Part shown: piece by piece, positions 1 to 9,879 of the stretch | How positions within the stretch are numbered: the stretch's first letter is position 1 | Layout of the letters: the number at the start of each line of letters is the position of its first letter | Source: Lysobacteraceae bacterium NML95-0200 | GTDB taxonomy: Bacteria > Pseudomonadota > Gammaproteobacteria > Xanthomonadales > Xanthomonadaceae | Assembly: GCA_002798255.1 (NCBI GenBank) | Contig: NWQQ01000009.1 | Span: 22,679-86,678, forward strand | DNA: 64,000 nucleotides | Direction of reading: 5' to 3' | Translations under genes and position numbers: made by a program | Notes under the pieces: generated by a model | The model's database searches: none | What the model was told of the DNA's origin: nothing | The model's input: the letters and a program-made list of their open reading frames with translations, nothing else

Positions 1-1577
1 GCTATAGCCGGGTGCGCTCGCGCGGCTCGCTGATCCGCTCCACCAATGGCCATTCCAATGGCATCGTGCCATGGCTGAAGACCCTGGATTCCTCGGTGGC
101 TGCGGTCAACCAGGGCGGCAAGCGCAAGGGCGCGGCCTGCGTGTATCTGGAAACCTGGCATGCCGACATTGAGGATTTCCTTGAGTTGCGTGACAACACC
201 GGCGATGAAGCCCGCCGCACCCACAATCTGAACCTCGCCAACTGGGTGCCGGACTTGTTCATGAAGCGCGTCGAAGCCGACCAGGCATGGTCGCTGTTCG
301 ACCCGAACGTGGTGCCGGAACTGGTTGACCTGCACAACGAGGCCTTTGAGGCTGCCTACCTGCAGGCCGAAGCCCAGGGCAAGGCCAGCAAGCAAGTGTC
401 CGCGCGCAAACTGTACGCCCGCATGATGCGCACCCTGGCCGAAACCGGCAATGGCTGGATGACCTTCAAGGACAAGTGCAACCGCGCCAGCAACCAGACC
501 CTGCGCCCGCAAAACGTGATTCACCTCTCCAATCTCTGCACCGAGATCCTGGAAGTCACCTCCAGCGAGGAAACCGCCGTCTGCAATCTTGGCTCCATCA
601 ATCTTGGCCGCCATCTGGACGAATATGGCGATTTCGACTTTGCCAAACTCGGCGAAACCGTGCGCCAGGCCGTGACCCAGCTTGACCGGGTGATTGACCT
701 CAACTTCTATCCGATTGAATCGGCGCGGCGCGGCAACCTGCGCTGGCGGCCCGTGGGGCTGGGCTGCATGGGCCTGCAGGATGTGTTCTTCAAAAAGCGC
801 CTGCCCTTTGACAGCGACGAAGCCCGCGCCCTGTCGAAGAAAATCGCCGAAACCATCTATTTCCACGCCTTGGATGCCTCTTGCGAACTGGCACAAGCCA
901 AGGGCGCGCACCCGAACTTTGCCGACACCCGCGCATCGCAGGGCGAGCTGCAATTCGATGCCTGGGATGCGGACGTGGAAGACCGTGAACGCTGGGATGC
1001 CTTGCGCGCGCGCATCCGCGAACACGGCCTGCGCAACTCGCTCTTGATTGCCATCGCCCCCACCGCCACCATCGCCTCCATCGCCGGTTGCTATGAATGC
1101 GTCGAGCCGCAGGTCAGCAACCTGTTCAAGCGCGAAACGCTCTCCGGCGACTTCCTGCAGGTGAACCGCTATCTGATTGACGAGCTGAAAAAGCTCGGCC
1201 TGTGGACAGCCGAAATGCGCGATGCCATCAAGCTGGCCGATGGCTCCATCCAGCAAATCAGCGCCATCCCCGAAAGCTTGCGTCAGGTGTATCGCACCGC
1301 CTGGGAGCTGCCGATGCGCTCGCTGATTGACATGGCCGCCGACCGCGGCGCCTTCATCGACCAGTCCGCCTCGCTCAACCTGTTCATGGAAAGCCCGAGC
1401 ATCGGCGCGCTGTCCTCAATGTACATGTACGCCTGGAAGCGCGGCATCAAGACCACCTACTACCTGCGCTCCCGCCCGGCGACCCGCATCGCCAAGACCA
1501 CGGTATCGACCTACACCCCGGCACAGGCGGTGGCCTGCTCGCTGGAAAACCCCGAAAGCTGCGAGGCCTGCCAATAA
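1..1577 (+). CDS. nrdA: Ribonucleoside-diphosphate reductase alpha subunit, class I (5' end outside the window)
   Basis: The frame is open from the first full codon at nt 3, so the gene starts upstream of the window and the N-terminal ATP-cone part is missing here. The catalytic NLCTEI motif (cysteine codon 537-539) and the redox cysteine in VCNLGS (582-584) are present, as is the tyrosine pair TTYY of the radical-transfer path (1458-1463). The C-terminus is short and ends in the Cys pair CEAC that re-reduces the active site. The enzyme reduces ribonucleoside diphosphates to deoxy forms in the cytoplasm with NrdB. Its stop overlaps the nrdB start by one base (TAATG), so the two are translationally coupled. 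Confidence 0.97.
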   Translation, partial: YSRVRSRGSLIRSTNGHSNGIVPWLKTLDSSVAAVNQGGKRKGAACVYLETWHADIEDFLELRDNTGDEARRTHNLNLANWVPDLFMKRVEADQAWSLFDPNVVPELVDLHNEAFEAAYLQAEAQGKASKQVSARKLYARMMRTLAETGNGWMTFKDKCNRASNQTLRPQNVIHLSNLCTEILEVTSSEETAVCNLGSINLGRHLDEYGDFDFAKLGETVRQAVTQLDRVIDLNFYPIESARRGNLRWRPVGLGCMGLQDVFFKKRLPFDSDEARALSKKIAETIYFHALDASCELAQAKGAHPNFADTRASQGELQFDAWDADVEDRERWDALRARIREHGLRNSLLIAIAPTATIASIAGCYECVEPQVSNLFKRETLSGDFLQVNRYLIDELKKLGLWTAEMRDAIKLADGSIQQISAIPESLRQVYRTAWELPMRSLIDMAADRGAFIDQSASLNLFMESPSIGALSSMYMYAWKRGIKTTYYLRSRPATRIAKTTVSTYTPAQAVACSLENPESCEACQ

Positions 1578-2596
1578 TGAACGACAACCGCCAACCCCAT
1601 CTGCTTGACCCCGGCTTCGAGCTGACCCTGCGGCCGATGCGTTACCCGCAGTTCTACGAGATGTATCGCAATGCGATCAAGAACACCTGGACAGTGGAAG
1701 AAATCAACTTCCAAATCGACATCTCCGACCTGCACAGCAAGATGTCGCCGGCCGACCAGCACCTGATTCACCGGCTGGTGGCGTTCTTTGCCACCGGTGA
1801 CTCCATCGTCGCCAACAATCTGGTGCTGAACCTGTACCAGCACCTCAACGCCCCCGAAGCGCGCATGTACCTCTCGCGCCAGCTATACGAGGAAGCCCTG
1901 CATGTGCAGTTCTACCTCACCCTGCTGGACAACTACCTGCCCGACCCGGCCGAGCGCGCGCGCGCCTTCGCCGCAGTGGAGAACATCCCGTCCATCAAAA
2001 AGAAGGCCGATTTCTGCTTCAAGTGGATCGACAGCATCCAGGATCTCAAGCGCATTGAGACCCGCGAGCAGCGCCGCCAGTTCCTGCTCAACCAGATCTG
2101 CTTTGCCGCCTGCATCGAAGGCCTGTTCTTCTTTGCCGCCTTCGCCTATGTGTATTACTTCCGCTCTCGTGGCCTGCTGCCTGGCCTAGCCTCCGGCACC
2201 AACTGGGTGTTCCGCGACGAAAGCTGCCATATGGAATTCGCCTTCGAGGCCGTGCGCACCATCCGCGAGGAAGAGCCGGAGCTGTTCGACGAGGAAATGA
2301 AGCAGCAGGTGTACGCGATGCTGGCCGAAGCCATCGAATGCGAAATGCAGTTCGCTGAGGACGTGCTCTCCGGCGGCGTGGCCGGTATCTCCGAACGCGA
2401 CATGCGCCAGTACCTGCAACACTGCGCCGACAACCACTTTGCCAAACTCGGCATGGAAAAGGTCTACAACGTGCGTAACCCGCTGCCATTCATGGAGTTG
2501 CAGGATGTGCAGGAGCTGACCAACTTCTTCGAGCGCCGCGTCTCCGCCTATCAGGTCGGCGTACAAGGCGAGGTCAGCTTCGACCACGCATTCTGA
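1577..2596 (+). CDS. nrdB: Ribonucleoside-diphosphate reductase beta subunit, class I
   Basis: A 339-residue all-alpha ferritin-like protein that carries the di-iron/tyrosyl radical cofactor for NrdA. The iron ligands are visible in EEALHVQFY and in DESCHMEF. The residue four after the first histidine is tyrosine, so this looks like a radical-tyrosine enzyme rather than the Chlamydia-type Mn/Fe form with phenylalanine. The length is close to the short NrdB of xanthomonads. It follows nrdA with a one-base overlap and is followed by a strong terminator. Confidence 0.97.
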   Translation: MNDNRQPHLLDPGFELTLRPMRYPQFYEMYRNAIKNTWTVEEINFQIDISDLHSKMSPADQHLIHRLVAFFATGDSIVANNLVLNLYQHLNAPEARMYLSRQLYEEALHVQFYLTLLDNYLPDPAERARAFAAVENIPSIKKKADFCFKWIDSIQDLKRIETREQRRQFLLNQICFAACIEGLFFFAAFAYVYYFRSRGLLPGLASGTNWVFRDESCHMEFAFEAVRTIREEEPELFDEEMKQQVYAMLAEAIECEMQFAEDVLSGGVAGISERDMRQYLQHCADNHFAKLGMEKVYNVRNPLPFMELQDVQELTNFFERRVSAYQVGVQGEVSFDHAF

Positions 2597-2613
2597 GCCT
2601 GTCCATTGAGATT

Positions 2614-2653
2614 GGCCTGCCGCGAGCCATGCGCGCGGCAGGCCAGTCTTTTT
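2614..2653 (+). terminator. Rho-independent terminator of nrdAB
   Basis: A perfect 11-bp stem (2614-2624 with 2634-2644, GGCCTGCCGCG and its complement) is followed by a T-rich run from 2647. It lies 17 nt after the nrdB stop and ends nrdAB transcription. Confidence 0.85.
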
Positions 2654-2685
2654 CCGTTTCCCCCTTCCCCACAGCGAGGCTTTCC

Positions 2686-3081
2686 TTGACTCCTTCTGCT
2701 GCCCGCAACTGCGCCGATGTGCGCATGAGCGAAATCGTCTTTCCCCACCATGCCAACCACCTCGGCACCCTGTTTGGCGGCCAGGCACTGGCCTGGATGG
2801 ACAAGGCCGCATTCATTGCCGCCACCCGTCACGCCCGCCGCACCGTGGTCACCGCGCGCTCGGAAGAAATCAACTTCAGCGCCCCGGTACCGGTCGGCTC
2901 ACTGGTGGAAGTCATCGCCCGCGTGGTACAGACCGGACGCACCTCGATGCAGGTGGAAGTGGAGCTGCACTGCGAAGACCTGTTGAGCGGCGAAACCTCT
3001 CTTGCCACCCGCGGCCATTTCAGCATGGTGGCCTTAGATGAAAATGGCCGTCCCACTGAGGTTCCGAAGCTGCCTGCCTGA
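2686..3081 (+). CDS. Acyl-CoA thioesterase, hotdog fold (YciA/YkhA-like)
   Basis: A single hotdog domain with the family signature NHLGTLFGGQALAWMDK and a following cytoplasmic-type sheet region; it should hydrolyse acyl-CoA thioesters. I place the start at the TTG at 2686, 131 residues. It has a GCGAGG ribosome-binding site at 2673-2678, and the product begins close to the conserved RMSEIVFP segment. An in-frame ATG at 2629 would sit in the loop of the nrdAB terminator and is unlikely. The substrate cannot be told from sequence. The gene is convergent with rnc. Confidence 0.85.
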   Translation: MTPSAARNCADVRMSEIVFPHHANHLGTLFGGQALAWMDKAAFIAATRHARRTVVTARSEEINFSAPVPVGSLVEVIARVVQTGRTSMQVEVELHCEDLLSGETSLATRGHFSMVALDENGRPTEVPKLPA

Positions 3082-3116
3082 ACGTCATACAACCTCAAGT
3101 ACTGAAACACCATCCA

Positions 3117-3794
3117 TCAGCTGGTTGGAGGCGCTTGTTGCTCAAGTGCCTCCAGTATCCTGGTGGCTGCAAGCTGTTCGGCTGCCCGTCGTGAAGTGCC
3201 GAGCCCCCTTTCCTGAAGCGCAGGCTCGGCCAAGCTACAGCTGACCTCAAACTGGCGGGCATGCTCCTCGCCGCTTTCTGCCAGAAGCGCATAAACTGGC
3301 AGTGGCTTGCCGCGAGCCTGTAGCCATTCCTGCAAGCGGGTTTTTGCATCTTTGCCGACCTTATTGGGCGGCGGCAAAGCCGCCATCATCGGCTCGAACC
3401 ACGGCAATGCCATGCGTCTTGCCGCTTCCAGGCCAGCGTCCAGATAAACCGCGCCAACCAGCGCCTCCAGCGCATCGGCCAGAATCGAATCACGCCTGTG
3501 ACCACCGGACTTCATCTCGCCAGGCCCGAGGCTGAGATAGCTCCCCAAATCAAGCGCGCGGGCAATCTCCGCCAGTGCCGATTCGCGCACCAATTCTGTG
3601 CGCGCCCTGGTCAGCGCGCCTTCATCGGCTTTCGGCCAAGCGGCATACAGTGCCTCAGCGGCCAACAGATTGACCACCGCATCCCCCAAAAACTCCAGCC
3701 GCTCGTTATGCGGCTGCCCGGCACTGCGATGACGCAGCGCCTGCTCCAATAGCGCCGGATTGGAAAAATGATGCGTGATGCGCTTATTGGGCAC
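3117..3794 (-). CDS. rnc: Ribonuclease III
   Basis: Cleaves double-stranded RNA, including the 16S and 23S rRNA precursor stems. The catalytic domain carries the signature [10 protein letters not shown] with the essential Glu and Asp, and the second acidic site in [14 protein letters not shown] dsRNA-binding domain fills the C-terminal third ([11 protein letters not shown] to the end). I prefer the GTG at 3794 (225 residues, equal to the usual length), preceded by AGG and overlapping the DUF4845 stop by 11 nt. Longer TTG starts up to 3842 would run deep into the upstream gene. era, which normally follows rnc in this group, is absent. Confidence 0.93.
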   Translation of the reverse strand: MPNKRITHHFSNPALLEQALRHRSAGQPHNERLEFLGDAVVNLLAAEALYAAWPKADEGALTRARTELVRESALAEIARALDLGSYLSLGPGEMKSGGHRRDSILADALEALVGAVYLDAGLEAARRMALPWFEPMMAALPPPNKVGKDAKTRLQEWLQARGKPLPVYALLAESGEEHARQFEVSCSLAEPALQERGLGTSRRAAEQLAATRILEALEQQAPPTS

Positions 3795-4155
3795 CGGCAG
3801 CCTGCTTGGCTTCTTCAACACGGAAGCGGGCAACGATATCAAGGTTGTAAATCAATGGTTTACGGACTTCATATTCCGCAATAATCAGCACGCCACCTGT
3901 AGAGCGTTCAACCTTTACATCCCTGCCCCGCAAACTGTCTACATAATTCACTTCAAAACGCTTGTCCAAAGAGTTGCGGATACTTTCCGGAGTCGCAGAA
4001 ACCGTACTATCGGCAGCTACGCTTTTAACTGCCTTGCTGACGCTCCAGTATTCCTGATACATCGGAAACAGCTTCATGCCGATAAACAGGAAAAAGCCGA
4101 CTACGGCCAACACCATCAGGAAACTGGTTAGGGTAATTCCACGTTGTTGTTTCAT
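3784..4155 (-). CDS. DUF4845 membrane-anchored protein
   Basis: A 123-residue protein with a single N-terminal membrane segment ([19 protein letters not shown]) and a short soluble domain. The DUF4845 family sits almost always between lepB and rnc, and no function is established. The start at 4155 gives the family-typical MKQQRGITL beginning; an alternative ATG at 4182 would add nine residues. It lies 66 bp downstream of the second lepB and overlaps rnc, so it is probably co-transcribed with both. Confidence 0.85.
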   Translation of the reverse strand: MKQQRGITLTSFLMVLAVVGFFLFIGMKLFPMYQEYWSVSKAVKSVAADSTVSATPESIRNSLDKRFEVNYVDSLRGRDVKVERSTGGVLIIAEYEVRKPLIYNLDIVARFRVEEAKQAAGAQ

Positions 4156-4221
4156 GGCTTCATCCGGATTTAATGAGTTCATTGCGCAAATCTTAGAGCT
4201 TGCAGCTCATTTTTACGAGCT

Positions 4222-5019
4222 TCAGCGGATTCTCTCACCAATACGCGACAAGTCACTGAAGTTCATCCACACCAGGAAAGCCTTGCCGCGCAGGTTTTCT
4301 TCCGGCAAAAAGCCCCAGAAACGCCCATCCAGGCTGTTGTCGCGGTTATCACCCATCATCAGGTAATGTCCGGCAGGCACGACGAATTCGCCATCGCCCA
4401 TGCCGCCACGCTCAAGGCTGATATCAAAATTCTGTACCTGGTGCGCGGCCTGCCCCAGTTGCTCCAGCATCAGCTTGCCGCCCATCAGCGGCCCACTGTC
4501 ACCGGCGCGGATTTGCACATCACCCTGCGGCTGGTATTCAAGCGCCTCACCATTGATGCTGAGCACGCCACGCTCATAGCGCACGGTATCGCCCGGCAGG
4601 CCGACGACGCGCTTGACGAAATCAATCCCGGCATCCGGGTCATCAGGCCCCATGCCCGGATAGCGGAATACCACCACATCGCCACGCGCAGGCTCGCCAA
4701 GCGCCAGTACCTTGGTATTGGTCACAGGCAGGCGCAGGCCATAGGCGAACTTGTTGACCAGGATGAAATCGCCGATTTTCAGGGTGGGAATCATCGAGCC
4801 GGTAGGAATGCGGAACGGCTCGGCGATGAAGCTGCGCAGGATGAGAATGGCCAGCAGGATCGGAAAAAACGCATTGGAATAGTCGATATACCAGGGCAGG
4901 TTTTCCTCACCCAGCAGCCCCGCCTCCTGGCGGCGTTTTTTCAGGTAAAACCTGTCCAGCGCCCAGAACAGGGCGGTGATAAAGGTCAGCGATACCAGAG
5001 CGATTTCAAACCAGCGCAT
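4222..5019 (-). CDS. lepB: Signal peptidase I (second of two tandem copies)
   Basis: A 265-residue inner-membrane serine protease that removes signal peptides from secreted proteins. Two N-terminal membrane segments precede the catalytic domain. The serine is in PTGSMIPT, the general-base lysine in DFVKRVVGLPGD, and the box GDNRDNS is intact. It follows the other lepB copy by 21 bp. The catalytic halves of the two proteins differ at only a few positions, which points to a tandem duplication. Both copies keep all catalytic residues, so neither is obviously dead. Confidence 0.95.
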   Translation of the reverse strand: MRWFEIALVSLTFITALFWALDRFYLKKRRQEAGLLGEENLPWYIDYSNAFFPILLAILILRSFIAEPFRIPTGSMIPTLKIGDFILVNKFAYGLRLPVTNTKVLALGEPARGDVVVFRYPGMGPDDPDAGIDFVKRVVGLPGDTVRYERGVLSINGEALEYQPQGDVQIRAGDSGPLMGGKLMLEQLGQAAHQVQNFDISLERGGMGDGEFVVPAGHYLMMGDNRDNSLDGRFWGFLPEENLRGKAFLVWMNFSDLSRIGERIR

Positions 5020-5040
5020 GCAAGCCTCCGGGCTTTGGGT

Positions 5041-5844
5041 TCAGTGGATTTTCTCGCCAATGCGCGAGAAGTCCTTGAAATTCATCCACACCAGGAACGC
5101 CTTGCCGCGCAGGTTCGGCTCCGGCAAAAAGCCCCAATAGCGGCTGTCCAGGCTGTTGTCGCGGTTATCGCCCATCACGAAATAATGCCCGGCAGGCACG
5201 ACGAATTCGCCATCGCCCATGCTGCCGCGCTCAAGGCTGATGTCGAAATTTTGCACCTGATGCGCGCTTTGCCCCAGCTGCTCCAGCATCAGTTGGCCAT
5301 CCATCAGCTGGCCGTTGTCACCGGCGCGGATTTGCACGGCGCCCTGCGGCTGGTATTCAAGCGCCTCGCCATTGATGCTGAGCACGCCGCGCTCATAGCG
5401 CACGCTATCGCCGGGCAGCCCGACCACGCGCTTGACAAAATCAATCCCGGCATCCGGGTCGTCGGCACGCATGCCGGGATAGGTAAATACCACCACATCG
5501 CCGCGCGCCGGCTCGCCCAGCGCCAGCACCTTGGTATTGGTCACCGGCAGGCGCAAACCGTAGGCGAATTTGTTGACCACGATGAAATCGCCAATGCGGA
5601 TGCTGGGAATCATCGAGCCGGTCGGCACCCGGAAGTGGTCGATGATGAAGCTGCGCAGGATGAGAATGGCCAGCAGAATCGGAAAAAACGCGCGCGAATA
5701 ATCCACATACCAAGGCTCCTCCTCGGCCAGCAGGCCGCCCGCCTCACGGCGTTTTTTCAGCCACAGCCGGTCAGCCAGCCAAATGAGGCCGCTGACAAGA
5801 GTGAGGATGACCATGACAAGTTCAAACCAGCGCATATTGTTCAA
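5041..5844 (-). CDS. lepB: Signal peptidase I (first of two tandem copies)
   Basis: A 267-residue type I signal peptidase with the catalytic serine in VPTGSMIPS, the lysine in FVKRVVGLPGD, and the GDNRDNSLD box. The N-terminus has two membrane helices separated by a basic stretch (LWLKKRREAG). It lies 71 bp downstream of lepA, the usual lepA-lepB order. The start at 5844 gives MNNMRW; the Met at 5835 matches the start of the neighbouring copy and could be used instead. The N-terminal helices and the region after the serine differ most from the second copy. Confidence 0.95.
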   Translation of the reverse strand: MNNMRWFELVMVILTLVSGLIWLADRLWLKKRREAGGLLAEEEPWYVDYSRAFFPILLAILILRSFIIDHFRVPTGSMIPSIRIGDFIVVNKFAYGLRLPVTNTKVLALGEPARGDVVVFTYPGMRADDPDAGIDFVKRVVGLPGDSVRYERGVLSINGEALEYQPQGAVQIRAGDNGQLMDGQLMLEQLGQSAHQVQNFDISLERGSMGDGEFVVPAGHYFVMGDNRDNSLDSRYWGFLPEPNLRGKAFLVWMNFKDFSRIGEKIH

Positions 5845-5915
5845 GGCTCTCAGGATTGGGATGAAGCAAAACGGCGACCATCAGGCGGCAAAGCTGCCCC
5901 TGTCTTCCGGCCTCG

Positions 5916-7733
5916 TCACTTGTTATCCACCTGCAAGACGGCAAGGAAGGCTTCCTGCGGGATTTCCACCCGCCCGACCTGCTTCATGCGTTTTTTGCCC
6001 TCTTTCTGCTTTTCCAGAAGCTTCTTCTTGCGGGTGGCATCACCGCCATAGCACTTGGCCAGCACGTTCTTGCGCAACGCCTTGACCGTGGTGCGGGCGA
6101 TGATCTGGCTGCCGATGGCGGCCTGGATGGCGACATCGAACATCTGCCGCGGAATCAGGTCTTTCATTTTCTCGGTCAGTTCGCGGCCACGGCGGTCGGC
6201 GTGCTGGCGGTGACAGATGATCGACAGTGCATCCACCTTGTCGCCGTTGATCAGCGTATCCACGCGCACGAACGGGCCGGCATCAAAGCGCAGGAAGTGG
6301 TAGTCGAGCGAGGCATAGCCACGGCTGACTGACTTCAGCTTGTCGAAGAAATCCAGCACCACTTCGGCCATTGGCAGCTCATAGCTGATTTGCACCTGGC
6401 TGCCCATATAGGTCATGCCAATCTGGGTGCCGCGCTTTTCTTCGCAGAGCTTGATGACCGCGCCGATGTAATCGGGCGGAGTCAGGATATTGGCGCGGAT
6501 AATCGGCTCGCGGATTTCTTCCACATGGTTGACCGGCGGCAGTTTGGCCGGGTTATCCAGCGGCATCAGCTCGCCATCAGTCTTCAGCACTTCATAGACC
6601 ACCGTCGGCGCAGTGGTGATGAGGTTGAGGTTGTACTCGCGCTCCAGACGCTCCTGCACGATTTCCATGTGCAGCATGCCAAGAAAGCCGCAGCGGAAAC
6701 CAAAACCCATCGCCTCGGAGCTTTCCGGCTCAAAGCGCAGCGCCGCATCGTTGAGGCGCAGCTTTTCCAGCGCTTCGCGCAGATCGGGATAGTCTTCGGC
6801 ATCCACCGGGAACAGCCCGGCAAACACGCGCGGCTGCATCTCCTGAAAGCCCGGCAGCGGCTCGGGCGCCGGATCGCCCGCCAGGGTCAGGGTGTCACCG
6901 ACCGGCGCGCCATGCACATCCTTGATGCTGGCGGTCAGCCAGCCGACTTCCCCGGCCTTCAGCGATTTCAGCACCTTGCGCTTGGGCGTGAATACACCGA
7001 CATTGTCCACTTGGTGGGTACGGCCGGTGGACATCACCAACATCTTGTCGCCGGGCTTGAGCTCGCCCTGCATGATGCGTACCAGCGACACCACGCCCAG
7101 ATAATTGTCGAACCAGGAGTCAATAATCAGGGCTTGCAGTTTTTCGGTCTCGCGCGGCACCGGCGGCGGGATGCGATGCACGATCGCCTCCAGCACATCG
7201 CGTACATTCAGCCCGGTCTTGGCGCTGACCGGCACCGCATCACTGGCGTCGATGCCAATCACTGCCTCGATTTCGCCCTTGGCGCGGTCGATGTCGGCGG
7301 TTGGCAGGTCGATCTTGTTGATCACCGGAATCACTTCCAGCCCCTGCTCCACTGCCGTATAGCAGTTGGCCACCGACTGCGCTTCCACGCCTTGCGCCGC
7401 GTCCACCACCAGCAGCGCGCCCTCACAGGCGGCCAACGAGCGGCTGACTTCATAGCTGAAATCGACGTGCCCGGGCGTGTCGATGAAGTTCAGCTGATAA
7501 GTGGTGCCATCCAGGGCAGTATAGGGCAACGACACCGATTGCGCCTTGATGGTGATGCCACGCTCACGCTCAATGGGATTGGAGTCCAGCACCTGCGCTT
7601 CCATCTCGCGATCCTGCAAGCCGCCACAGAGCTGGATGATGCGGTCAGCCAGAGTGGACTTACCGTGGTCAACATGGGCGATGATGGAAAAATTGCGGAT
7701 TAACCGCATATGTGCTTGGTCTTGGGCGGACAT
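5916..7733 (-). CDS. lepA: Elongation factor 4 (LepA), ribosome-associated GTPase
   Basis: A 605-residue translational GTPase that acts on ribosomes in elongation or initiation under stress. The G1 motif [10 protein letters not shown]3 DTPGHVDF and G4 NKIDLP are intact. The C-terminal LepA-specific domain ends in the basic segment [17 protein letters not shown]. The start at 7733 gives MSAQDQAH; the Met at 7709, MRLIRNFS, matches the usual family start and cannot be excluded. It heads the lepA-lepB-lepB-DUF4845-rnc series on the minus strand. Confidence 0.97.
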   Translation of the reverse strand: MSAQDQAHMRLIRNFSIIAHVDHGKSTLADRIIQLCGGLQDREMEAQVLDSNPIERERGITIKAQSVSLPYTALDGTTYQLNFIDTPGHVDFSYEVSRSLAACEGALLVVDAAQGVEAQSVANCYTAVEQGLEVIPVINKIDLPTADIDRAKGEIEAVIGIDASDAVPVSAKTGLNVRDVLEAIVHRIPPPVPRETEKLQALIIDSWFDNYLGVVSLVRIMQGELKPGDKMLVMSTGRTHQVDNVGVFTPKRKVLKSLKAGEVGWLTASIKDVHGAPVGDTLTLAGDPAPEPLPGFQEMQPRVFAGLFPVDAEDYPDLREALEKLRLNDAALRFEPESSEAMGFGFRCGFLGMLHMEIVQERLEREYNLNLITTAPTVVYEVLKTDGELMPLDNPAKLPPVNHVEEIREPIIRANILTPPDYIGAVIKLCEEKRGTQIGMTYMGSQVQISYELPMAEVVLDFFDKLKSVSRGYASLDYHFLRFDAGPFVRVDTLINGDKVDALSIICHRQHADRRGRELTEKMKDLIPRQMFDVAIQAAIGSQIIARTTVKALRKNVLAKCYGGDATRKKKLLEKQKEGKKRMKQVGRVEIPQEAFLAVLQVDNK

Positions 7734-7834
7734 CTGAAAAATCCGGGAGCTGCGGCCCCCATGAAATGAAGCTGCGAATTATCGCATGCGCCTTGGTTAC
7801 GGGCGCATGCACGGAGGAAAATGGCAGGAGACGC

Positions 7835-8707
7835 TTAACGGTCGCTGCGCAAATACTGCAGGAACGGGTCATTACGCTCCAGCACTATCATGCCCTGCCC
7901 GTCCTTGAAGGATTCACGATAGGCATCGAGGCTGCGCTGGAAGGCATAGAAACCGGGGTCTTTGCGCGCAGCTTCGGCATACAGGCGGGCGGCTTCGGCA
8001 TCGCCTTCACCGCGCAGTTTTTGCGCATCACGCTCGGCCTCGGACAGGATCACGGCCTGGTCACGCTCGGCCTGGGCGCGGATTTCGCGCGCCTGTTCTT
8101 CGCCTTCTGCGCGCAGCCGGCTGGCGACCTGACGACGCTGGGCACGCATGCGGTTATAGACATCGCCAATCACATCGCTGTCGGTGGGCAGCTCAATGCG
8201 CTTCAGGCGCAGGTCGATGATGCGGATACCGATGTTCTTGGCACCGACATTGATGACATCAAGTTGCTCTTTCACCACTTCGGCGCGGTTGCCGGACACC
8301 ACCTGCTGCAAGGTGCGCGAGTTGATTTCGTTGCGCAGCGCGTCCTTGATGATCGGCGCCAGACGCTGCGCGGCGACGTTTTCATCGCCGCCATTGGTAG
8401 CCAGATAGAACGCGCGGGCATCTTCAATCATGCCCAGCGCAAAGAAGTCCACGCTCAAATCCTTGCGCTCGGAGTCCAGGTAGCGCTCGGTATCGGCATC
8501 CAGCACCCGCAGGCGGCGGTCGAAGACCCGCGCCGATTCAATCAGCGGAATCTTGAAGTGCAGCCCCGGACCCATATCGGTACGGGCGATGCGTCCCAGA
8601 TTCAACACGATGGCGGTTTGCCCTTCACGCACCACATAGAACGAGCCCATCGACAGGAATACCAGTACCACCAGCAGCGGCAGCAGGCGTGAAAAAATCG
8701 AATTCAT
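7835..8707 (-). CDS. hflC: HflC, FtsH protease modulator (SPFH domain)
   Basis: A 290-residue inner-membrane protein that forms the HflKC cage around FtsH and limits its proteolysis. It has an N-terminal transmembrane anchor (residues about 8-25), an SPFH/band-7 domain beginning VREGQTAIVLNLG, and a long charged helical stretch rich in EEQAREIRAQAERD. It starts 11 nt after hflK, as expected for partners made together. Confidence 0.95.
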   Translation of the reverse strand: MNSIFSRLLPLLVVLVFLSMGSFYVVREGQTAIVLNLGRIARTDMGPGLHFKIPLIESARVFDRRLRVLDADTERYLDSERKDLSVDFFALGMIEDARAFYLATNGGDENVAAQRLAPIIKDALRNEINSRTLQQVVSGNRAEVVKEQLDVINVGAKNIGIRIIDLRLKRIELPTDSDVIGDVYNRMRAQRRQVASRLRAEGEEQAREIRAQAERDQAVILSEAERDAQKLRGEGDAEAARLYAEAARKDPGFYAFQRSLDAYRESFKDGQGMIVLERNDPFLQYLRSDR

Positions 8708-8718
8708 GACATTGACCC

Positions 8719-9801
8719 TCAGTTGCCACGCGGCGTACGGCCGCTGCGGGTGTTGACGGGAGCAGCCGGTGCGGTTTCGACCGGTAGCACTACCGGGGCG
8801 GCTGGCTGCTGCGGTGCAACCGGGGCTGCGGCTTTTTCCTCAGCGCCCATCGGCACATAAATCAGCTGACGGCCATCGCCGCCGACCACTTTGCGGTTGC
8901 CGGCCAGCACTTCCTGCACGGTTTCCAGCCACAGGCGTTTGCGGGTGACTTCCGGCGCCGCCTTGTATTCTTCCACCAGCAGGCTGAAGCGCTCGGCATC
9001 ACCCGTGGCGCGGGCAATCTTGGCGGTCTTGTAACCTTCGGCCACGGTGCGGATGCTGGCTGCCTGACCGCGCGCCTCCGGCACCACCTTGGCAGCATAG
9101 GCGCGCGCCTCGCTGATGACCCGGTCTTTGTCCTGTTGGGCGCTGTTGACATCATCGAAGGCCGGTTTGACTTCATCCGGCGGGCGGGCGTTTTGCAGGT
9201 TGAGGTCGGTGACGGTCAGGCCGGTGCGGTAGGCATCCAGCGAGCGCTGCAATTGCTCGCGCGCCGAAACGCGCAGCGCCGCACGCGCCCCCAGCACGGT
9301 ATCCAGCGATGCCCGGCCAACCTGCTCGCGCACCGTACTGAGCGCCGCCTGTTGCAGGACATCATCAGCATTGCGGGTGCCAAACAGGTACAGCTTCGGG
9401 TCGCCGACACGGTACTGCACATTGATTTCCACATTGACGATGTTCTCGTCACTGGTCAGCACCGGCACCGTGGTATCCCAGGTCTCGATGCGGGTGGCAT
9501 TGACCTTGGTGACTTGCTCCAGCGGCCAGGGCAGCTTGAAGTTCGGGCCTGAAGCCATGGTGCGGTGGTACTTGCCCAGCCGCAGCACCACGCCGCGCTC
9601 CTGCGCCGACACCAGCACGAAGCTGGAATAGGCCAGCCACAATGCCAAGCCCAGCAATACCCAACGAACCGGGTTGCCGCCGCCGTCAAACAGGCCGCGC
9701 AGCTGCTGCATCAGGCCATCGAATGCGCCGCCACCGTTGCCGGGACGACGTGGCGGTGTGGGAGAAGAATTGTTCGGACTACCGGGCTTGTTCCAGGCCA
9801 T
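8719..9801 (-). CDS. hflK: HflK, FtsH protease modulator (SPFH domain)
   Basis: A 360-residue partner of HflC. The N-terminus is Pro/Gly-rich (about 40 residues), followed by one transmembrane segment (VRWVLLGLALWLAYSSFVLV), then an SPFH domain with SAQERGVVLRLGKYH and a coiled-coil region. The C-terminal tail (last 45 residues) is Ala/Pro-rich and low in complexity. It lies between hflX and hflC in the conserved hfq-hflX-hflK-hflC order. Confidence 0.95.
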   Translation of the reverse strand: MAWNKPGSPNNSSPTPPRRPGNGGGAFDGLMQQLRGLFDGGGNPVRWVLLGLALWLAYSSFVLVSAQERGVVLRLGKYHRTMASGPNFKLPWPLEQVTKVNATRIETWDTTVPVLTSDENIVNVEINVQYRVGDPKLYLFGTRNADDVLQQAALSTVREQVGRASLDTVLGARAALRVSAREQLQRSLDAYRTGLTVTDLNLQNARPPDEVKPAFDDVNSAQQDKDRVISEARAYAAKVVPEARGQAASIRTVAEGYKTAKIARATGDAERFSLLVEEYKAAPEVTRKRLWLETVQEVLAGNRKVVGGDGRQLIYVPMGAEEKAAAPVAPQQPAAPVVLPVETAPAAPVNTRSGRTPRGN

Positions 9802-9879
9802 GCCTGCTCCATCTGGGACCGCTAACGCGGAGAGTGAAACGGGGAATTTTAACGGCGGGCGCAGCGGCCTGCACCGTGC

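Noticed and set aside
2629..2685. ATG at 2629 as start of the thioesterase
   Set aside because: It falls in the loop of the nrdAB terminator; the TTG at 2686 has a ribosome-binding site and fits the family.
4366..6051. 561-codon frame opposite the two lepB genes
   Set aside because: Antisense shadow in GC-rich codons; its internal repetition only mirrors the lepB duplication, and there is no ribosome-binding site or family.
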